From Tepidamorphus gemmatus (lineage in GTDB: Bacteria > Pseudomonadota > Alphaproteobacteria > Rhizobiales > Tepidamorphaceae): a stretch of DNA of 64,000 nucleotides. Where the stretch lies: NCBI RefSeq assembly GCF_004346195.1, contig NZ_SMAK01000001.1:541147-605146 (forward strand), in the 5' to 3' direction. A program made the position numbers and the translations under genes. Shown piece by piece: positions 45,196 to 55,886 of this stretch. Every line of letters begins with the position of its first letter. Position 1 is the first letter of the stretch. The notes under the pieces are model-generated. The model was not told where the DNA came from and did not search any database. It saw nothing but the letters and a program-made list of their open reading frames with translations.

Positions 45196-45720
45196 ATGGC
45201 CGTCGAGGATTTCGTCATCGTACCGCCGATTACCGCCGTTCATCTGGCGGAGGGGCGGGACATCCCCAACAGCCGTCTCCCCGCGCTGATCTATCATGCC
45301 GCGATCGAGCCGCGCGTGGCGACGGCCGAGGCATTCGAGGCGCTGTTCCGGCGCAATGGCTGGGAGCCGGCGTGGCGCGCCGGCATCTATCCGTTCCACC
45401 ATTATCATTCGACGGCCCACGAGGTGCTGGGCGTCGCCTCAGGCCGGGCGAGGGTACTGCTCGGTGGCACCCATGGGCGCGCGTTCGACATCGCGGCCGG
45501 CGATGCGCTCGTGCTGCCGGCCGGCGTGGGACACAAGCTGATCGAGGCAAGCGGCAACTTCCTGGTCGTCGGCGCCTATCCACCTGGTCAGCATTGGGAT
45601 CTCAAGCGCGGCGAGCCTGGCGAACGCCCGGCGGCCGACCACAACATCGCCTCCGTCGCCCGGCCGGACTGCGACCCGGTGCAGGGGCCGAACGGCCCGC
45701 TGGCAGAGCTCTGGCGCTAG
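45196..45720 (+). CDS. Cupin domain-containing protein
   Basis: A 174-residue protein with a single cupin barrel. The first cupin motif is HHYHSTAHEVLGVASGRARVLLGG (about 78-101), the second is DALVLPAGVGHKLIEASGNFLVVGAYP. Two His and Glu/His metal ligands are present, so it may be a metal-binding isomerase or dioxygenase-like enzyme, or a storage cupin. Substrate not predictable. It is downstream of the metallopeptidase in the same direction. Confidence 0.82.
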   Translation: MAVEDFVIVPPITAVHLAEGRDIPNSRLPALIYHAAIEPRVATAEAFEALFRRNGWEPAWRAGIYPFHHYHSTAHEVLGVASGRARVLLGGTHGRAFDIAAGDALVLPAGVGHKLIEASGNFLVVGAYPPGQHWDLKRGEPGERPAADHNIASVARPDCDPVQGPNGPLAELWR

Positions 45721-45835
45721 AACCCCACCCGATCTGTCCAGTTGAATCGAAGTCGGCAATCCTTCCGCAACGGGCCCATGCCACAGCTGTTTGCCCCTCG
45801 GCCCATCCGGGGCGATCAGAAGGGAGGAGGATTGC

Positions 45836-46291
45836 ATGCGCGTTGCTCCTGTTGCAGGTCTGGCAATCGCAGCGGCAATAGCGACCATGTCGCCCGCTGC
45901 GGCCGTCGAACAGAGGCCGTGTGTGGGGGATGAACTCGCGGGGACCTGGCTGCTGCTCTATCAGTTCCGCGGCTCCGAGCACTGCAGGATCACAGTGGAC
46001 GCGGACGGCCTGATTACCGCGTCCACCTGCGCCGCACAGAACAAGCGGGTGCTGCGCGAGACGCTCGCGGGGACGCTTGACCTCGACGCAGCCTGCAACA
46101 TCACCGGCGACCTCGAATTTGCGCCAGCGTCCAAGCGAAGAACCGCTCACCCGGCAGCCGTAAAGGGCAAGTACGGTACCGTCTCCGTCGAAGCCCGTCT
46201 GAGCGAGGACCGCTCGACGATCGTCGGCCTGTTCGGCTTTCGTCGTGCCTATGCGAATGTCGTCGGCATGAGGCTTGGCGTCGCCCCCTGA
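45836..46291 (+). CDS. Small secreted protein, unknown function
   Basis: The 151-residue product starts at ATG 45836 with AGGGAGGAGG in front. A signal peptide covers about residues 1-23 (SPAAA-VEQ). The mature part contains four Cys (RPCVGDELAGTW, SEHCRITV, STCAAQN, AACNITG) and a beta-rich pattern that recalls lipocalin/AprI-like small secreted proteins, but I cannot assign a family. It precedes carA convergently. Confidence 0.65.
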   Translation: MRVAPVAGLAIAAAIATMSPAAAVEQRPCVGDELAGTWLLLYQFRGSEHCRITVDADGLITASTCAAQNKRVLRETLAGTLDLDAACNITGDLEFAPASKRRTAHPAAVKGKYGTVSVEARLSEDRSTIVGLFGFRRAYANVVGMRLGVAP

Positions 46292-46338
46292 GGCCGCCGT
46301 CCCCTGAGGCCGCTGCGCACTGGGCACTGGCGGGCGCT

Positions 46339-46369
46339 GTACCCGAAGAGGGACGGGTACCTTCTTCGG
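46339..46369. terminator. Hairpin between convergent genes
   Basis: GTACCCG (46339-46345) pairs with CGGGTAC (46354-46360), and alternatively CCGAAGA (46343-46349) with TCTTCGG (46363-46369). The two foldings exclude each other. It lies between the converging small secreted gene and carA. No T-run is present, so the function as a terminator is uncertain. Confidence 0.3.
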
Positions 46370-46372
46370 CCG

Positions 46373-47605
46373 TCAGCTACCCACCTTCGCCGTCGCGCCC
46401 TTCCTTTCGCGGATCAGGTCGACGAAGCGCGTGAACAGGTAGTGGCTGTCCATCGGGCCGGGCGATGCCTCGGGATGGTACTGGACCGAGAACACGGGTC
46501 GGTCCTTCAGCCGCAGCCCGCAATTCGATCCGTCGAACAGCGAGACGTGCGTCTCTTCCACATTGTCGGGCAGGGACTCCCGGTCCACGGCAAAGCCGTG
46601 ATTCATCGAGGTGATCTCGACCTTGCCGGTGGTGTGATCCTTCACCGGATGATTGGCGCCATGATGACCCTGATGCATCTTCTTCGTGGTCGCGCCGAGC
46701 GCGAGGCCGAGCATCTGGTGGCCGAGGCAGATGCCGAATACCGGCAATCCGGTGTCGATCAGTCGCCGGATCACCGGGACCGCGTATTCGCCGGTCGCGG
46801 CCGGATCACCCGGTCCGTTCGACAGGAATACCCCGTCCGGCGCCATCTCGAGGATGCGATCAGCCTCGGTCGTCGCAGGGACGACGGTAACCTTGCAGCC
46901 GAGACCGGCGAACTTGCGCAGGATGTTGCGCTTCACGCCATAGTCGATGGCGACGATGTGCAGCGACGGGTTGGCCAAGCGGCCGTAGCCTTCGCCCCAT
47001 TCCCAGGGAGTCTCGTCCCAGACGTAGCTCTGCGCGGTCGTTACGTCGGGAACCAGATCCATCCCTTCGAGGCCGGGCCAGGCGGCCGCCTCGGCCTTCA
47101 GCGCGGGCAGGTCGAAGACGCCGTCCGGGGCATGGGCGATGACGGCGTTGGGCATGCCCCTGTCGCGGATCATCGCGGTCAGCGCGCGGGTGTCGATGCC
47201 GGTCAGGCCGATGATGCCGCGCCGCTTCAGCCACTCGTTGAAGTGGTGCGTGGCGCGCCAGTTGGACGGGCCGGTGACGGGCGCCCGCAGGATGCAGCCG
47301 CGTACGCCCGATGCAGCGGCGAGGTTGGCGGTCTCGATGTCCTCCTCGTTCGTGCCGACATTGCCCACATGGGGAAAGGTGAAGGTGATGATCTGGCCTG
47401 CATAGGAGGGATCGGTGAGAATCTCCTGATAGCCGGTCATCGCCGTGTTGAAGCAGATCTCGCCGACCGCATGGCCGGTTGCGCCGATGCCCTGGCCATA
47501 AAGGACGCTACCGTCAGCCAGCACGACCACCGCGGTCGGGACCGGATCGTTCCAGGCATCAGCAGGGGAGGGGCCGGGACCCTGATCGTGGGCTTGCACT
47601 GTCAT
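46373..47605 (-). CDS. carA: Carbamoyl-phosphate synthase small subunit
   Basis: The 410-residue glutaminase subunit supplies ammonia to CarB. N-terminal CPSase_sm_chain domain (VVVLADGSVLYGQGIGATGHAVGEICFNTAMTGYQE) and C-terminal class I glutamine amidotransferase with catalytic Cys in FGICLGHQMLGLALG and His in VQYHPEASPGPMD. Start ATG 47605 has AGGAAGC in front. carB is on the same strand about 4.3 kb downstream, so the subunits are not co-transcribed. Confidence 0.97.
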   Translation of the reverse strand: MTVQAHDQGPGPSPADAWNDPVPTAVVVLADGSVLYGQGIGATGHAVGEICFNTAMTGYQEILTDPSYAGQIITFTFPHVGNVGTNEEDIETANLAAASGVRGCILRAPVTGPSNWRATHHFNEWLKRRGIIGLTGIDTRALTAMIRDRGMPNAVIAHAPDGVFDLPALKAEAAAWPGLEGMDLVPDVTTAQSYVWDETPWEWGEGYGRLANPSLHIVAIDYGVKRNILRKFAGLGCKVTVVPATTEADRILEMAPDGVFLSNGPGDPAATGEYAVPVIRRLIDTGLPVFGICLGHQMLGLALGATTKKMHQGHHGANHPVKDHTTGKVEITSMNHGFAVDRESLPDNVEETHVSLFDGSNCGLRLKDRPVFSVQYHPEASPGPMDSHYLFTRFVDLIRERKGATAKVGS

Positions 47606-47702
47606 CGAAAGCTTCCTATATGCCCGCGCCGAGACCGGCCGGATCGAACCTCGTGAGCGGGTTCGACGGCGAATGTCAGGCGATCGGCCGGAGACCAGGC
47701 GG

Positions 47703-47731
47703 AAGCTAGGGTACGCACCTTGCCTCGTCAA
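47703..47731 (-). promoter_or_regulatory. Putative carA promoter
   Basis: On the minus strand TTGACG (complement of 47726-47731) and TAGCTT (complement of 47703-47708) are 17 bp apart, about 100 bp upstream of the carA start. The -35 hexamer overlaps a 6-bp inverted repeat CCTCGT / ACGAGG (47723-47740 region). Confidence 0.4.
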
Positions 47732-47849
47732 GTAACGAGGTGAAGTAATTAATCTAGAAATTTCAATGGGTTGAATCTGTGCCGCCGGTTGCGTGCAGCG
47801 GGGCGCGTGCGGTATTGTTCCCATTGGGACCGGAGTGGATGGACAGGAC

Positions 47850-48302
47850 ATGCTGCGCGACGAGATCAACGAAGCGTTGAAGGCTGCGGTCAAGTCGCAG
47901 GACAGGCGGTCGATGGCGACCCTGCGGCTGGTCAACGCGGCCATCAAGGACCGCGATATCGCCGCCCGGACCAGCGGCAAGGACTGTGTCAGCGACGACG
48001 ACATCCGGCAGATTCTCGCCAAGATGATTCGCCAGCGCGAGGAGTCGGCCGCCACCTACATGGATGCCGGTCGTCCCGAACTCGCTGCCCAGGAGCGGGA
48101 GGAGATCGAGATCATCCAGCGCTTCCTCCCGCGCCAGCTGTCCGACGAGGAGATCCGCTCGGTCTGCGCCAGCGTCGTCAAGGAAATCGGCGCGGCGGGG
48201 TTGCGCGACATGGGGCGCACCATGGCGACGCTCAAGGAGCGCTTTCCGGGGCAGCTCGATTTCGGTCGTGCCAGTGCCGTCGTCAAGGGCATGCTGAGCT
48301 GA
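47850..48302 (+). CDS. yqeY: GatB/YqeY domain-containing protein
   Basis: A 150-residue helical protein of the YqeY family (MLRDEINEALKAAVKSQDRRSMATLRLVNAAIKDRDI, EIIQRFLPRQLSDEEI, GLRDMGRTMATLKERFPGQLDFGRASAVVKGML). The C-terminal part resembles the tRNA-binding tail of GatB; the role of free-standing YqeY is not firmly known. Start ATG 47850; a longer frame opens at 47793. It is followed by dnaG on the same strand and often precedes it in this lineage. Confidence 0.9.
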   Translation: MLRDEINEALKAAVKSQDRRSMATLRLVNAAIKDRDIAARTSGKDCVSDDDIRQILAKMIRQREESAATYMDAGRPELAAQEREEIEIIQRFLPRQLSDEEIRSVCASVVKEIGAAGLRDMGRTMATLKERFPGQLDFGRASAVVKGMLS

Positions 48303-48406
48303 CCGGGCCCTGGGCGGCGAACTTTCAGCCGCCAGCAAGCGAATCGATTCGCTTCAAGGAGGTCGCGCCGATATAATTGTCCGGTCCCTGAACCGCCCAA
48401 GGCCCC

Positions 48407-50314
48407 ATGCGCTTTCCGCCCTCGTTGCTCGACGAGATAAGAGCCCGTCTGCCGGTTTCCGACGTCGTCGGGCGGCGGGTCAAGCTGCGCCGCCAGGGCC
48501 GTGAGTTCATCGGACTCTCGCCGTTCAATGCGGAGAAGACGCCCTCCTTCACGGTCAACGACCAGAAGGGCTTCTATCACTGCTTCTCCTCCGGCAGGCA
48601 CGGAGACATCTTCCGGTTCCTCATGGAGACCGAGGGGCTCACTTTCCCCGAAGCGGTCGAGCGGCTCGCCGCGGAGGCAGGCGTTCCGCTGCCCAGGCCC
48701 GATCCCGCAAGCCTCGAGGGGGAGCGGCAGCGCGACAGCCTGTACGATGTCCTGGAGGCCGCGGCAGCCTATTTCGAGGCCGAACTCGACGGCCCACAGG
48801 GCCGCGAGGCGCGCGCCTATGTTGCCTCGCGCGGGCTGGACGAGGGCATGGTCCGGCGGTTCCGCATCGGCTATGCGCCGTCTGCGCGGTACGGACTGAA
48901 GGAGCATCTGGGCCAGCTCGGCATCGCCCGGGAGGCGATCGAGCGAGCCGGCCTGCTGGTCACCGGCAGCGACATAGCGGTCCCCTTCGACAGGTTTCGC
49001 GACCGGCTGATGTTCCCGATCGCCGACCTGCGCGGGCGGGTCATCGCCTTCGGGGGGCGGGCGCTGCAGTCCGACCAGGCGCCGAAATACCTGAACTCGC
49101 CCGAGACGGAGCTGTTCCACAAGGGCAGCGTTCTGTTCAACCTGTCAGCCGCCCGTCAGGCAGCGCGCGAGACCGGCACAGTGATCGTCGCCGAAGGCTA
49201 CATGGACGTGATCGCGCTGACGCGAGCCGGTTTCGCCAACGCCGTTGCCCCGCTCGGCACGGCACTTACCGCCGACCAGCTCGGCCTGCTGTGGCGAGTC
49301 GCCGACGAGCCGATTCTGTGCTTCGACGGCGACAAGGCGGGCCTGCGGGCGGCCAACCGCGCCGTCGACCTCGCCTTGCCGTTGCTAGCGCCGGGCAAGA
49401 GCCTGCGTTTCGCCCTGCTGCCCGAGGGCCAGGACCCGGACGACCTCGTCCGCGCCGGCGGCCAGGCAGTGCTCGAGCAGGCATTGGCCCGCGCTCGGCC
49501 GCTGTCCGAGATGCTGTGGGCGCGGGAGGTCGAAAGTTCGCCGCTAGATACGCCGGAGCGGCGCGCAGCCTTCGAGGCGCGGTTGGCGCGTACGCTCGCG
49601 GCGATCGGCGATGCCCGCGTGCGCAAACACTACGAGGAGCAGTTTCGCGAGCGGCTGGCAGGCCTGTTCGGTCGCGGCGGGGCGCGGCGCGCCATCCGCC
49701 AGCGCCGGAGTGGTAGCTGGTCCCGCCGCGGCGATGGCGGTCGGGCAGGGGCGACCGGCGCGGCTTCGGCCAGCGCGTCGCTGGTACGCAGCCTGTCGAG
49801 CGGACAGGCGCTGCCGCGGCGCGAGGCGATCATGCTCATGGCGCTGGTCAACCATCCTGCACTGATCCCGGAGCGGGCCGAGACGCTGTGCGGACTCGAC
49901 CTGTCGAGTGCAGAGCTCGACGCGCTGCGCTCGGCCCTGCTCGACCTTGCCGCCGACGATGTGGTCGACGCCGCATCCGCGCGCGCGCGGCTCGCGACCG
50001 GACCGCTGGGTGACCTGATCGGACGCATCGAGCGGATGTGGTCGGCCGGGGGTCGGGCGGAATGGTGGGTGGCGCCGGAGGCCGCGGAGGTTGACGTTTC
50101 GCGCGCCTGGGACCATACGGCGGCCTTGCATCACAAGCTCGTCACGTTACATAGAGAGCTGAAGACAGCCGAGATGGCGCTGCAGGCGGAGCCGAGCGAC
50201 GAAAATCTGGCGCGGCTGTTCGACATCCAGTCACAGCTCTCGAACGCCGATGGTACGGAGGCGTTGATGGAAGGTTTCGGTCAGGCGTCCGGCCGCCCGG
50301 TGCGGGCGTTTTAG
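48407..50314 (+). CDS. dnaG: DNA primase DnaG (zinc ligands lost)
   Basis: A 635-residue primase. The N-terminal CHC2-type domain (1-95) keeps the fold text GLSPFNAEKTPSFTVNDQKGFYHCFSSGRHGDIF, but of the four zinc ligands Cys40, His43, Cys61, Cys64 (E. coli numbering) only one remains: here S38, N41, C59, S62. TOPRIM core has VAEGYMDVIALTRAGF and CFDGDKAG; a DnaB-binding C-terminal domain follows. It makes RNA primers at the fork. The same loss is, from memory, seen in Bradyrhizobium relatives, so it is lineage-typical. It lies between yqeY and rpoD. Confidence 0.95.
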   Translation: MRFPPSLLDEIRARLPVSDVVGRRVKLRRQGREFIGLSPFNAEKTPSFTVNDQKGFYHCFSSGRHGDIFRFLMETEGLTFPEAVERLAAEAGVPLPRPDPASLEGERQRDSLYDVLEAAAAYFEAELDGPQGREARAYVASRGLDEGMVRRFRIGYAPSARYGLKEHLGQLGIAREAIERAGLLVTGSDIAVPFDRFRDRLMFPIADLRGRVIAFGGRALQSDQAPKYLNSPETELFHKGSVLFNLSAARQAARETGTVIVAEGYMDVIALTRAGFANAVAPLGTALTADQLGLLWRVADEPILCFDGDKAGLRAANRAVDLALPLLAPGKSLRFALLPEGQDPDDLVRAGGQAVLEQALARARPLSEMLWAREVESSPLDTPERRAAFEARLARTLAAIGDARVRKHYEEQFRERLAGLFGRGGARRAIRQRRSGSWSRRGDGGRAGATGAASASASLVRSLSSGQALPRREAIMLMALVNHPALIPERAETLCGLDLSSAELDALRSALLDLAADDVVDAASARARLATGPLGDLIGRIERMWSAGGRAEWWVAPEAAEVDVSRAWDHTAALHHKLVTLHRELKTAEMALQAEPSDENLARLFDIQSQLSNADGTEALMEGFGQASGRPVRAF

Positions 50315-50462
50315 GGCTCGCGACCGGAGAGCGGCTGGGATCGGGTTAACTTTAATCGCGGATTAAGAGGCGCAAGGTAGCACGGAGCGGGCGAGGTCGA
50401 CGGCGCAGCAGCCGCAACGCCGCGAACCGAACGGTCCGGAGCCTTTGTCGGGAGATTTGTAC

Positions 50463-52454
<1,992 letters not shown>

Positions 52455-52744
52455 CGGGGAGGGTGTGCCGGCGCGGGCCAGGCTCGGCACGCCATCTTGT
52501 CGCTGGCGGACTTCACTGCGTCGGCCGTCCGGGCGAAGCACAGCTCCGTTCGGACATGGCATCGCAACCACCCGCCAGCCGCCGCTGCGTCGATTCGCGA
52601 CGAGCCCCTCGCAGGGGGGCGGCGATGGCGCCCAAGCTCTTGCCCAACCATTGTCCCGGAGTTGACCGGAGCTCGGTCGTCGTCGAGGTTACCGCCCTGC
52701 GCTGAGCCCAACAGGCGGCAGTCTGATCGCCGCGCCGATCGACT

Positions 52745-53131
52745 TCAGCGGAGGATCTGCGACGCGCTGCCGGCTGTACCTTCGCGCGAAACCGATGTGG
52801 CAGCCACGAGAATGCAGCCGAAGGGTATGACCGCGATTCCCGGTGCCGTTGGTGATTTCCCTTGCAGATGCCACTCGAACTCCCTCGGGAACGCCTCGGC
52901 CATGAAGGCATCGAAGTCGGCGCGCTTCACGGCGGCATGGATGCGGGGACAGTCCGAGCGGAGAAAGCCGGGCAGGATTGCAGCGGTCTCAAGCCGCGCG
53001 AGCGCGTCCCACATGGTGACGGGAATGCCGATATCCATCGCGCTGCCGGCATTGCCGGAGTGGGGCGTGTCGGGATGGTCAGCCAGGTAGCCGGCTAGCC
53101 CGCCGGTTCGGCGTGCCTCTTCGTCGAGCAT
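52745..53131 (-). pseudogene. C-terminal remnant of a glutamine-synthetase-family gene
   Basis: A 128-codon frame whose first about 95 residues read like the extreme C-terminus of GS-family enzymes: IPVTMWDALARLETAAILPGFL, then IHAAVKRADFDAFMAEAFPREFEWHL, where intact enzymes end shortly after the E-x-x-W-Y/H-L motif. Here a non-homologous tail follows. The catalytic N-terminal domain and central barrel, about 300 residues, are missing; nothing GS-like is found upstream on the minus strand. It is a decayed fragment, probably of a gamma-glutamyl-polyamine-type GS. Confidence 0.55.
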
Positions 53132-53805
53132 CGGCGGTCGCCGTCGGGGCGAGCCAGCCTGATGCCGCCGGATGCCAGCCGCCAGGGGTTCCGATCACGC
53201 GGATGTTACCCGATCGGCCGGTGCGAGGCGGCGGTGGAAACAATCGAAACAGTATTGGTTGCGGGGTGCCGTTCGTCTGAAACCTCCTGGTCCGATCTTC
53301 GTGAATGTCGGTCGCGGTGAAGCGCCGCGAGCGGGAGTGAAGACAGCGCCGGCGGTGCCGGCAGGCGACATCGGTTCCCCCAAGCCGGTCCGCCGCATCT
53401 TCTCGGAGCCATGACTCCGGGGCCGGTCGAGCCGGCGCTGACCCTCCCCCTGTCCCCCGCACCTCGCCCGCCGGGGCGCCCGCCGCGACCGACATCCTGA
53501 CCCTCTCAGGCCATCGGTCGACGACCCAGTCCTCCACCGGCCGGCATGGTTCAATCGGGCGGTGGCTGCATTCCCGCGGCAGCCGCCGCCTTCCTTCTTC
53601 CGCGCCGGAATTCCGGTCCGCCCCTCCCCGATCCCATTCGTGGCGTTCCGCTGCGCCAGCGGCCGCCATGTCCGTCGAATTGCATTCCAGTCCGGATCGA
53701 CTATATCGGGGTGTCACAGCAGATCATCAAAAAGGGAATGTTTCGATCGGTTCGATCATTCCGGTCGGTCGATGGAAATAGACTCAATGCCTGGAGGGTC
53801 ACGAA
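53132..53805. other. 674-bp region without a recognised gene
   Basis: The stretch between the GS remnant and the methyltransferase gene holds only low-complexity frames (for example a 212-codon minus frame rich in Arg, Gly and Pro). The part after about 53640 is less GC-rich and has CTATAT (53700-53705) and AAAAAGGG, so the methyltransferase promoter is probably there. No hairpin or repeat was recognised. Confidence 0.45.
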
Positions 53806-54675
53806 ATGTCGTCAGAGAGTCTGAGATACGACAATAACGGCAAGATCGTTCTGGGTCAGATTTACAACGAGCCCGATCCGCGCGCGTATTATTCGACACT
53901 CAGGCAGCTAGATTATGTCATTCCCGACGAAGCCGCCCCGGTGTTCCGTGAGCTTGTTGCCGCGCGCCGGCAGATGCGCGGATCGCCGGAGCTCTCGCTG
54001 CTCGATCTGGGCTGTTCCTACGGCGTCAACGCCGCGATCCTGAAGCACGGGGTGGCGCTCGATACGCTGTACCGGCGCTATGATGACGCGCAACTGCGCG
54101 AGGTCGATCCCGGCACGCTCGCCGCCATCGACCACGAGTTCTACGCGGCTCGGGTTGCCGATCCGCATCTCGAGATCAAGGGACTCGACGTCGCCGAGCG
54201 CGCGGTCGGTTACGCGGTCGCCGCCAGCATCCTCGACGACGGGCTGGCACGTGACCTGGAGTCCGGCCCGCTGCCGCCCCGAGACGGCGAGGCGATTGCT
54301 GGTGCGGACATGGTCATTTCGACTGGCTGCATCGGCTATGTGACGGATCGTACGCTTCAGCGGCTGATCGAACTGGGCGAGGCGGGGGAGGGACCGCCAT
54401 GGATGGCGCATTTCGTGCTTCGGATGTTTCCGCCCGAGCCGTTCGATGCGATGTTCGAGGCACACGGCTACGTCACCGAGACGCTGCCGGTGACGTTCCG
54501 GCAGCGCAGATTCGCGTCCGCGGAGGAGCGTGAGCACGTGCTCGACAACCTGTCGGCGCTGGGACTCGATCCGGTGGGGCGCGAGGCGGACGGCTGGTAT
54601 CATGCCGAATTCCGGCTGTCGCGGCCGCGCAAGGACGCCGAGGAACTGCCGCTGGCAAGGATCGTCAGGCACTAG
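53806..54675 (+). CDS. Class I SAM-dependent methyltransferase-like protein
   Basis: A 289-residue protein with motif I LSLLDLGCSYGVNAAILKHG (about 62-82) and an IYNEPDPRAYYSTLRQLDYVIPD N-terminal helix. The later part (VISTGCIGYVTDRTLQRLI) supports a Rossmann methyltransferase fold. No substrate class can be named. The ATG has GGAGGGTC 8 bp upstream. Codon use is like the neighbours although the preceding region looks non-coding. Confidence 0.7.
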   Translation: MSSESLRYDNNGKIVLGQIYNEPDPRAYYSTLRQLDYVIPDEAAPVFRELVAARRQMRGSPELSLLDLGCSYGVNAAILKHGVALDTLYRRYDDAQLREVDPGTLAAIDHEFYAARVADPHLEIKGLDVAERAVGYAVAASILDDGLARDLESGPLPPRDGEAIAGADMVISTGCIGYVTDRTLQRLIELGEAGEGPPWMAHFVLRMFPPEPFDAMFEAHGYVTETLPVTFRQRRFASAEEREHVLDNLSALGLDPVGREADGWYHAEFRLSRPRKDAEELPLARIVRH

Positions 54676-54795
54676 CCGGACCCGTGCGCCGCTCGTCGCG
54701 GCTGCGGGGCTGGTGCTCCGGGATCACCGGCCGCGTTTCGCAGCCTGACGCACGCCGACCTTGACGGACACGCCCGAATGCGGCCTAACGACCGC

Positions 54796-55215
54796 ATGAC
54801 CGATACGCGCCAGTCGACGATCAATCTCGTCTCCCGATACTACGCGGCGTTCAACGCCGGCGACGTGGAGGGCATGCTCGCCTGCCTGCGCGAGGATGTC
54901 GTGCACGACGTCAACCAGGGTGGCCGGCGGCATGGACGGGAGGCCTTCCGCGCCTTCCTGGAGCACATGAAGCGCTGCTATGCCGAACAGGCGGTCGACC
55001 TCGTGGTGATGGCGAACGATGAAGGGACGCGCGCGGCCGCGGAATTCGTCATCCTTGGGGCCTATCATCAGACCGACGAGGGGCTTCCCGAGGCGCGCGG
55101 ACAGACCTACCGGCTGCCGGTTGGAGCCTTCTTCGAGGTGAAGGGCGGGCGGATCGCACGGGTCACCAACTACTACAACCTTCAGGACTGGATTGCCCAG
55201 GTGAAGGGCGTATGA
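54796..55215 (+). CDS. Ketosteroid-isomerase-like (SnoaL/NTF2 fold) protein
   Basis: A 139-residue NTF2-like protein: TINLVSRYYAAFNAGDVEGMLACLREDVVHDVNQGG and EVKGGRIARVTNYYNLQDWIAQV. The fold forms a hydrophobic pocket; members are isomerases, dehydratases or carriers, and many have unknown substrates. ATG 54796 is chosen; another ATG 6 codons upstream is in frame. Its stop overlaps the start of the GNAT gene (ATGA), so the two are translationally coupled. Confidence 0.85.
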   Translation: MTDTRQSTINLVSRYYAAFNAGDVEGMLACLREDVVHDVNQGGRRHGREAFRAFLEHMKRCYAEQAVDLVVMANDEGTRAAAEFVILGAYHQTDEGLPEARGQTYRLPVGAFFEVKGGRIARVTNYYNLQDWIAQVKGV

Positions 55216-55838
55216 GGGCGGGTATGCCGGACCCGGCCGAAGGCCATCCGGGCAGCATTGCGGTCGAGACGCTTACCGGGCCGGCACTGGCCGGCGTCAT
55301 CGACGATCTGGCGCGGCTGCGCATCAGCGTGTTCCGCGACTATCCCTATCTCTATGACGGCAGTCTGGTCTACGAGGCCCGCTATCTCGGTGATTTTGCC
55401 GCGATAGCCGATGCGGCGGTAATTGCCTTGCGCGATGGCGGCCGGCTCGTGGGCGCGGCAACGGCCGCGCCGCTGGCCGGTGAGGTCGAGGCGTTCCGGC
55501 TGCCGTTCGAGCGGGCCGGGCTCGATGTCAGCGACATATGCTATTTTGGCGAATCGGTCCTCGAACCAGCCTATCGCGGGCGCGGCTTCGGGCATGTCTT
55601 CTTCGATGGCCGCGAGGCCCATGCCCGCTCGCTCGGTCTGCACAGGGCGGCGTTCTGTGCCGTGGTCCGACCCGACGATCACCCGCTTCGCCCGCCCGCC
55701 TATCGCCCGCTTGACGGCTTCTGGCAAAGGCGCGGCTATGCGCCCGTCCCCGGCCTCATCTGCCGCTTCTCATGGCGTGACGTCGGCGACGCAGGCGAGA
55801 CGAGCAAGGATCTGCAGGTCTGGATGCGGGACCTGTAA
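55212..55838 (+). CDS. GNAT family N-acetyltransferase
   Basis: A 208-residue protein with the acetyl-CoA-binding motif ESVLEPAYRGRGFGHVFFDGREAHARSLG (about 113-140) and the preceding DICYFGESVL strand. It starts within ATGA at the end of the SnoaL-like gene, so one mRNA makes both proteins and a common pathway is probable. Acceptor substrate unknown. Confidence 0.85.
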   Translation: MRAGMPDPAEGHPGSIAVETLTGPALAGVIDDLARLRISVFRDYPYLYDGSLVYEARYLGDFAAIADAAVIALRDGGRLVGAATAAPLAGEVEAFRLPFERAGLDVSDICYFGESVLEPAYRGRGFGHVFFDGREAHARSLGLHRAAFCAVVRPDDHPLRPPAYRPLDGFWQRRGYAPVPGLICRFSWRDVGDAGETSKDLQVWMRDL

Positions 55839-55886
55839 GCCAAGGCGGAACCGGCAGTCTGTCCAGACAGACGGGACACGGTGTCC

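Noticed and set aside
53079..53717. 212-codon minus frame in the gap upstream of the methyltransferase
   Set aside because: Arg/Gly/Pro-rich, no ribosome site, no domain; the frame is explained by GC content.
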